From positions 1,130,393 through 1,194,392 of the forward strand of contig CACRXP010000152.1 in NCBI GenBank assembly GCA_902702965.1: DNA of 64,000 nt, given 5' to 3'. The translations under genes and the position numbers were made by a program. The stretch comes from Spirometra erinaceieuropaei. Lineage: Eukaryota > Platyhelminthes > Cestoda > Diphyllobothriidea > Diphyllobothriidae. A model generated the notes under the pieces. That model made no database searches and was not told the origin of the DNA. It worked only from the letters and a program-made list of their open reading frames with translations. This document shows positions 58,200 through 64,000 of the stretch, piece after piece (positions within the stretch are counted from its first letter, which is position 1; every line of letters begins with the position of its first letter).

Positions 58200-58631
58200 A
58201 AAAATAAATTGCAATGAAGACGACTGCAACTCTGTGGGAGAAACCGGGCGGAAATTGCAGACTCGCCTACAAGAGCACAAATTGGCAACTCGGTGGTTAG
58301 ACCCAAAGTCTCAATTAGCAACACACGTTGGAGAAACTGGGCATACTTTCGATCTCCATCGAGCTACCATCTTAGGTCGGGGCAGCAAAAACGGCTTACC
58401 CCCGAGGCTTGGTTCTCTGATTCTCACTCCATCAACAGGCATCTGGACCTTCCTGCAGCTTACAAAGTCCTGTCTCATCGCAGTCGTAGAGCTCAGGACC
58501 AAATAACCACACCAGACTTAAGAAGACCATACGGAGACAGCCGGACGGCGAGTTTACTCGATAAGGAGAGCAAGAACTGCCAGACCGACCACCCGACACT
58601 GGTACAGTCACCTCTCCCGACGGAGCGGTGA
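58200..58631 (+). pseudogene. GIY-YIG endonuclease remnant of the Penelope element
   Basis: The stretch begins NCNEDDCNSVGETGRKL, where the usual YIG-ETGR is shortened to VGETGR (the YI of the second motif is lost), and goes on RLQEHKLATR and HVGETGHTFDLHR. One frameshift near 58380 moves the continuation LTPEAWFSDSHSINRHL to another frame. The domain cuts target DNA in active elements; this copy is inactive. Confidence 0.8.
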
Positions 58632-58830
58632 CTCACGAAGCACGCGGACAATACGCCCGTCAACCATCCTCAAGAGTCCGAGGCAGCGAGAGGAGATAAA
58701 AATCGATCAGCACGAGGCCGACCAACGTGGCATTTCACTTGGGGTTTCTGGTCGATTAAGTGCATTTTACGCCTTGACAATGGAGAGCCTACCAAGCTCT
58801 TCGAAAGGTCAGCATCTAAATAAATCTGTT

Positions 58831-61190
58831 CCGGTGAATCCATCTTCTTCCTTGAAAAATGAACATCATTCTTGAGGGACTGAATATTTTTTCTAGATCA
58901 AATAAAAAATGCAGACAGAAACTCCCACTGTTTCCGCATACATTGCTGGAGAAACCTAACCTCAGATCTCAGCAACACAGCAACAAACCCAGGACAGCAT
59001 AATTACCATAAATTTCTGCTGTGGTGCGTTTTCCACCTACGCCAACTGACGGTGTGCACGGAGAAGTTAGACTCTACTTCCCAAGAATAACGGTGGCAGT
59101 TTCTGTGTTCTGTCATGTATGATTGAGTAAATGCCACTTTTCTCAACCAGCAGTAGAGCAACGAGACAATGTTTTGCTGAGAGCTCAACTATGGATGCTG
59201 ACTCTGTGTGCTGTTGTCTGCACATTCACTTTCTGAATCCCACCCTCAAATATATCCGCCTTGCATAATTCCAGCTAACCTGTCAGTGTACAAATTTAGA
59301 ACTACAGTGTCGTATGTATAAGGCATGCGTAGTATTTTACAGCTGTAGAACACAAAAAACCCTAAATAAACTTCAGTGACAGATATTTAACAAACTACCA
59401 GATTCTGCTGCACAATCATACGACATAAATTAATGGGTATATAGCATAAAACGTTCTCTGGCAAGTTAGGCAAAGGACAAATTCCGTGTACAAGCAAAAG
59501 TTTAAAAAATCGATGCACGTAAAAACACAAGTTATCTCGAAAGCGATATTTGAAAAGGGCTTTTTTGGATTTCATTCATAGCAGGCCATAACAACTGAAT
59601 AAATATGATAGTCATTTAAGGCGCTTTTTGTTTACGACCGATTTTTAAATGGGTGACCTACATTTAAGAGCTGCCTGTTCCCTGAGGAATTACAATCTCA
59701 ACTAATGTGCTCGTCTGAGCATGGATGCGGACTTCTACTCACAATATGGTTAAAAATTAAAAAGGCGAGTACTTCCGCACGAGAGATAAGTAATGCTCTT
59801 ATCACTCGCCCTCCCCCCGCCCCCCATCAAGTCCGATTGTAATATTATTCCTTATTTCGCGTTTCGTCCTTTCGTGGTCTGTATTGTTGAACCCATTTGT
59901 AGTTTGTGTAAACGGGAGGATAGGCGGGCTTATGTAGCTATTTTTGTTTCGCGTGTTGTTATATGACCGGGTCTCGGCTTAGGAATTTTATAAAAGCCAA
60001 GTCCTATTTTTGTATTTTTCTCTTCGTATCGATTTATATTCCAGAAAAATATCGTCAGAAATGAGGTCCACCAGTTCTGTTGTCAGCAAAAAAGGCCAGC
60101 TAAGTGCCCTACGCATATGGTCGAAAATACGGCAACGGTATAGAGAAGGGCTTCATCTGACTGTCAGTAGACTATGAATCGTGTCATCGGGGGTTTTTTT
60201 CTTTGCATGCATCTGCAGGCCATTGCAGAAATTACACTGCCGACAAAGATCACTTCCCACAACCTCACACCTTAACTGAAATCCGTTATTTTGTGGAGTT
60301 TACTTTTTGTTTATCCGTTGTCGTACAATGGCGTAGGACAAGACTTTCGGCATAAATCCAGGCATTTTGTGTGTTTTATTTCAATTTTCTCAACTTTCTC
60401 TCTAGCTTGCTGCCCCACCCACAAAACTCACTTTACCATAAATCTCGTATGCCATGATCCACAGTCTACTGGCAGCTAAGTGCTGTCCCTCTCAATACCG
60501 TTGCTCAAAACACTTCCGAGTATATAAAAACTGTCGGTGGCATAGTGTTATACTATTTGTAAACCTTCAATCACATTCCTGCAATACTAACCAGGCATTG
60601 GTCCATGGACTATCCCATAGCGTTCGGACTTCTGTCGGTGTAAATGATAGAGTGTACTACTGTGACGTAACCTGGATCTCTAAAAAACCAAACGGAACTC
60701 ACCAGAGTCCACCTGGGTACACCGCGGCTTTCGAATGAATTCAGCCTCTAGATTGTCAGCGTGGACGACGAAGGCAAGATCGCACATAAGGGCAGTCGCA
60801 GTAGGGATGGGGAAAGGCAGTCAGATGACCATTCAGTCAACCATCAAAGAGGCGGGCTTATGTCCAGCTGGACAGATGCGATCGTAAGCGCTGTTCACAT
60901 GATATTAAATCCTGATTGTGTAAAACCAAAATGTGGCTTATTTGCTCACTAAACTTAAATATGCATTTCTATATGTAGGTCTTTGCTTCTAAAGCCATTT
61001 CACACATGTGTACGTCCAAATGTCATCGAAAATCAGAAAAGGCGAATTTGTTCTTGTCGCAGCTGACATGTCCTCTGGACTTCTACCTGACAATAATAAT
61101 CTGCCCTGTAGGTATGGCAGGAAAGAACATTTTGATAGCAAGTCGTTATTTTCTGAGGTCGGGGTATTATGTTACTGCGTAGGGTCATTT
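58831..61190. other. Gene-less stretch
   Basis: No supported gene. It includes a C-rich patch (CCCTCCCCCCGCCCCCC at about 59811) and several short open frames (plus, 60291-60952) without recognised motifs; the segment near 60380-60450 faintly resembles the start of repeat family 2 copy B. Confidence 0.45.
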
Positions 61191-61239
61191 ATGCGTAAGA
61201 GGCTTGTACGGTGTATGTTCCTGATAATTATTTGCGCAG
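61191..61239 (+). CDS. Possible signal-peptide exon of a secreted protein
   Basis: An ATG starts MRKRLVRCMFLIIICAG, basic then strongly hydrophobic, as in a signal peptide, and the frame ends in phase 1 at the donor GCAG|gtaaac. Phase-1 junctions just after the signal sequence are typical of secreted-protein genes. An upstream in-frame ATG exists (61008), so the true start is open. No following exon with matching phase was found before 63474. Confidence 0.3.
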
Positions 61240-61903
61240 GTAAACTCTCGTCGGCTCTAAAAACTTGAAGTCCTCCACCCCCATTTTCGGCTACTCCAAC
61301 GTACTTGACTAACAAGGGCATTTGTTTTAAAGCAGGTAAAAATTACATAAGGCAGTTGGATGGTTTCGACTCAAAACGGCCATATCCGCATGAATTAACA
61401 TAAATTACTTTTCCAACTTCAATAAAATTGTCTCAATCATATACGTGTTTTGACTACAGACTGAAAAACGTTTAGAGTCTATAAATACAGTTTAAAATCT
61501 ACTAGAAAATACGCATTTCCTTAACGAAATGCTAGTCCGTTCATTACACCGTAAAATAATTATACATCTTTGGAAATAAAAAAATCGTCAAAGGTGCTTT
61601 CCACCGCTGCTTGATTAAACAACATTGCGTACTTAAGAATGTCACTAAAAAGCCTGAAAAACCAAAATTTATTTGATGAGAAGTCACGTTAATATACTGA
61701 ATTAAGTGGCACGTCGTAACACAATTCATTCGGCTGTTGGAGCGAAAGTTGCGAAATTTTCCAATAAGATTTTTCATGGAAAATATTAGGATCTGTTTAA
61801 TTTATCAGTCTTGGATTTTTGTTGTGCAAGCCGTGACGCATTGTCATTGAACTCAGCCGTATTTCTTCATAGCAACCGTCCTACACATACTCAGTGAATA
61901 GTG
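61240..61903. other. Gene-less stretch
   Basis: I see nothing recognisable. It would be intronic if the exon at 61191 is real. Confidence 0.35.
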
Positions 61904-62377
61904 CTATCTGGTGTCTGCTAAAGACCCCATAAAGACGCCATGGCTATTTTGGTGCAGCTTCTTTTTTAAAGGATTTGAGCGTTTGCCGTTATCAATCCAT
62001 CGTGGAGATCGTGTGTAGGCGAGCTCGCTGATTTTGGCAACGTTGAGTGGTGTTAAGGATATTTGCGGCGTGTCTTTACCCTCCTGATTCATATAAGTGA
62101 CGGACAACATTTTCCATCAGTCCAATTATCTTTACCGGTTGTCCTCAGCGTTGATCACCAGCATTACGAGTTTTGCCTGAACTTCTGCGTCCTCAAGAGA
62201 CCAACTGTCGCTGTGGACTTTTGAAAAACCACGTTGGGTCATTCGCTGATTAGATTTCTCCATCCGAATCCTTTCGTCATTCTTGTGCATCGGTCTCACT
62301 ACTGCCTCAATTTGCATTTCCTTCTTCTTTGATAGGGCATTATGAGGGTAGATATATAGTGAATTCTTAATTTGCAA
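61904..62377 (-). pseudogene. Broken reading frame, possibly a gene or transposon remnant
   Basis: Two long open stretches lie in the same minus-strand frame: 62377-62135 (includes MHKNDERIRMEKSNQRMT and WSLEDAEVQAKLVMLVI) and 62110-61907 (includes EGKDTPQISLTPLNVAKISE and NGKRSNPLKKKLHQN). Only about 22 nt with three in-frame stops separate them. The composition is charged and protein-like. It could be a decayed retrocopy or transposon ORF; the interval is too short for an ordinary intron. No family is recognised. Confidence 0.33.
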
Positions 62378-63473
62378 AATGAATGAATCAAAAATTACTA
62401 TATTCCTTAGATTTTGTATCTAAAAATACAAACGGCTGTTTATTTTAAACTGATTCAATAATTACAGAGTTCAATGTTTTTTGCTCATTTGAAGTCCACA
62501 CATTGCTCATATAAACATAAATGTTAATGAGTGCCTGAGTCACGACAAGCTTTGCGGTATGGCATGGACATCAAGAACAGAGTAACAATTGGATTACTCA
62601 CGTAAAGTATCTTGTGACTTTAGGGAAACTCTTTGGTATACTTAAGTTCTTTTGACTAAACTAACATATCCTCATTAAACTTGGTTCGTTCATTAACACA
62701 TGATTGCGGAATTTTTCCACTGAGTAAGGATGTATAGTAGTTGGCGTTATTAGTTGTCAAAGTGCAATCTGATTGCGAAGTGCTCTAACTGACTAGATAC
62801 AAATGATGGAATAAAATATTTTAGGAGCACATAGAGTCTTAAGGAATTTAATTAATTTAATTAAATTAGTCTGACAGAAGGTTAACGGAGGGTCAGTTGA
62901 AGGTAATATATAAGACAAAGATTTCATCGGCGTTGCAAACACTCTTGTGCAAGAAAACATGTATCACGTATAACATAGTAGGCCTGACTCAGAAAGGAAT
63001 TATTTCGCTAAAATCGCAAATTCGTCTGCTCCTTTGAGCAATAATAATTGCAGTGTATTTGTCCCTCGGAACGGCACATCACTGAATTTCAAAGAAAATA
63101 TGTCTGCTCTAATAAGGCGAAATTAGCAAGAGACTTGGAAGCGCGAAGTGTGTGAGAGAAGTGACCTATCTGGAGTTTGAATGCACTTTGCCCTCATAAG
63201 GTTTATCAGCTTACACAGCCTCACGACGTAGGGACAGTTTGTTTTACCAAAATCTTTAGGAGTGAATTGCCTAGAGCTGTCTGTGTGCCAGATATCGCCT
63301 ATCATCTGTAATAATAACATTCGACATTTTTCCACTGTAATGCCAGCCTGACGGTTTGGCATATTTTAATGCCGCTCCTCCCCTCTTTTCTGCTTCAAAG
63401 TTTTTTTTTGATTTTCTTTTCCCAGAAGGCTCATTTATTTAAATATTTTTACTCATTTGGTGTGTCCTTACAG
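62378..63473. other. Gene-less stretch
   Basis: A+T-rich, with a short run of TTAATTAATTTAATTAAATT at about 62849. I see no gene. Confidence 0.4.
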
Positions 63474-63593
63474 CTGATACTAATTTATGATGAGATGGAA
63501 TCGACAAATAAGGTGGCTAGGCCTCCAAAGACAAGAAAGGATACAGTTTATTGGCAGGCTAATCCTAGCCGTGTGACTAGGTACCAATTATAG
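63474..63593 (+). CDS. Possible terminal exon, unrecognised protein
   Basis: A T-rich tract ending ggtgtgtccttacag gives a good acceptor at 63473; the frame then reads LILIYDEMESTNKVARPPK and ends QANPSRVTRYQL before a TAG (39 residues). A polyadenylation signal AATAAA lies at 63736-63741, 143 nt after the stop. The composition is polar and lysine/arginine-rich. It would be the last exon of a plus-strand gene, perhaps the one beginning at 61191, but the phases between them cannot be verified. The family is not recognised. Confidence 0.35.
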   Translation: MILIYDEMESTNKVARPPKTRKDTVYWQANPSRVTRYQL

Positions 63594-63735
63594 CCTATTG
63601 TTGATTGCCTGGAGGCGTGGACTGCTGTCGCCCCGTTTGCTGTTGGCATCCTGCGCAATGTCACAAATTTAGGTTAGTGGAAACCCCAGTCCTGACGACT
63701 GCCCGGCATAATTCATCAGCAAATGTGTCCAGAGA

Positions 63736-63741
63736 AATAAA
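63736..63741 (+). promoter_or_regulatory. Polyadenylation signal AATAAA
   Basis: A canonical hexamer downstream of the possible terminal exon at 63474-63593. The motif is frequent by chance in A+T-rich DNA, so its weight comes only from its position. Confidence 0.35.
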
Positions 63742-63816
63742 TTTTCCCTGTATTTGCAAGTATTGACCACGGCTGAAAGGAAGTTTGCACTTTGCTTTAT
63801 AGCGGAAAAACGCTGG

Positions 63817-63976
63817 TTATTGCCTCCGACGAGGGCGGAGCTGGGGTACGACCAGAAGATTTAAGACATCAAACACATTTTGTTTGATAACATTGGAGTT
63901 TATCCCACATGCCGCTTCGGCAACCGCAGTCACTTGTGACTGCTCGGAATCAATGCACTCGATAGTTTTTAATGTG
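63817..63976 (-). CDS. Possible terminal exon of a minus-strand gene entering from the right
   Basis: On the minus strand a convincing acceptor (gctaacaatctttacag) precedes TLKTIECIDSEQSQVTAVAE; the frame continues AACGINSNVIKQNVFDVLNL and ends RPRRRQ with a TAA, 52 residues in all after a phase-2 junction. The composition (Ala, Val, Gln, few rare residues) and the G+C-richer third positions look coding. No family is recognised. No AATAAA was seen within about 200 nt after the stop. Confidence 0.38.
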
Positions 63977-64000
63977 CTGTAAAGATTGTTAGCAAACAAA

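Larger units (their letters stand above)
57590..58830 (+). mobile_element. Decayed Penelope-like retroelement (RT and GIY-YIG)
   Basis: Protein remnants appear in the expected order in shifting frames: the RT catalytic stretch CADDTFVVI (57638-57664), then LPFLDVLVHR, the conserved HRLSHKRSCVRTLFQR, then LQNLFAANGYPRHFI, and the endonuclease with VGETGRKLQTRLQEHKLA and LTPEAWFSDSHSINRHLDLP. The order and motifs are those of Penelope-like elements, common in flatworms. A G+C-poorer tail ending near ATCTAAATAAATCTG (about 58815) may be the 3' end. Confidence 0.85.

Noticed and set aside
59805..59830. C-rich patch as a regulatory i-motif or origin
   Set aside because: A single short run with no neighbouring gene start or conserved partner; likely simple sequence.
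1..64000. CRISPR arrays, prokaryotic operons, integrase-bounded islands, rRNA genes
   Set aside because: No regularly spaced short repeats, no dense long ORFs, no ribosome-binding-site pattern and no rRNA-like conserved sequence were seen; all evidence is eukaryotic.

Overview
The window looks like repeat-rich, intron-rich metazoan DNA, most probably from a parasitic flatworm (a pseudophyllidean-type tapeworm is my best guess). The reasons are inference: AT-rich non-coding DNA, kilobase introns, Penelope-like retroelement debris, tRNA-related SINEs, many fold-back elements, and extracellular sushi (CCP) modules on single phase-1 exons. There is no operon-like or prokaryotic organisation. An assembly gap (N) occupies 1825-2263.

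Left third (about 2.2-23.9 kb): one minus-strand gene can be assembled exon by exon. It starts at 23869 with a signal-peptide exon. This is followed by an eight-cysteine WAP-like module (20958-21131), sushi modules at 19499-19687, 17170-17376, 16642-16797 and 12804-12977, a sushi split between exons 7011-7134 and 2603, and a further sushi that runs into the gap. Splice phases agree at every junction (1-1 for the single-module exons, 2 at the split module). The product should be a secreted or surface multi-sushi protein whose C-terminus lies beyond the gap. Its introns hold a 1-kb inverted-repeat element, a second related element, a pair of opposed SINEs, a Penelope GIY-YIG fragment between inverted repeats, and a fold-back element with a tRNA-like hairpin in its centre.

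Middle (about 24-41 kb): I see no convincing gene. There is a palindromic element with a 12-bp flanking duplication (27.8 kb), a 1.2-1.4 kb direct repeat pair (33.0 and 35.7 kb) whose second copy carries a fold-back insertion with a clear empty site in the first, and a short degenerate telomere-like tract (40.6 kb).

Right (about 41-59 kb): a nest of long diverged direct repeats (three families in two or three copies each), two more long inverted-repeat elements, tandem SINE dimers, and a decayed Penelope-like element with RT and GIY-YIG motifs (57.6-58.8 kb).

Far right (59-64 kb): weak signs of genes only. These are a possible signal-peptide exon at 61191, a possible plus-strand terminal exon with AATAAA at 63474-63593, a possible minus-strand terminal exon at 63817-63976, and a broken minus-strand reading frame at 61.9-62.4 kb.
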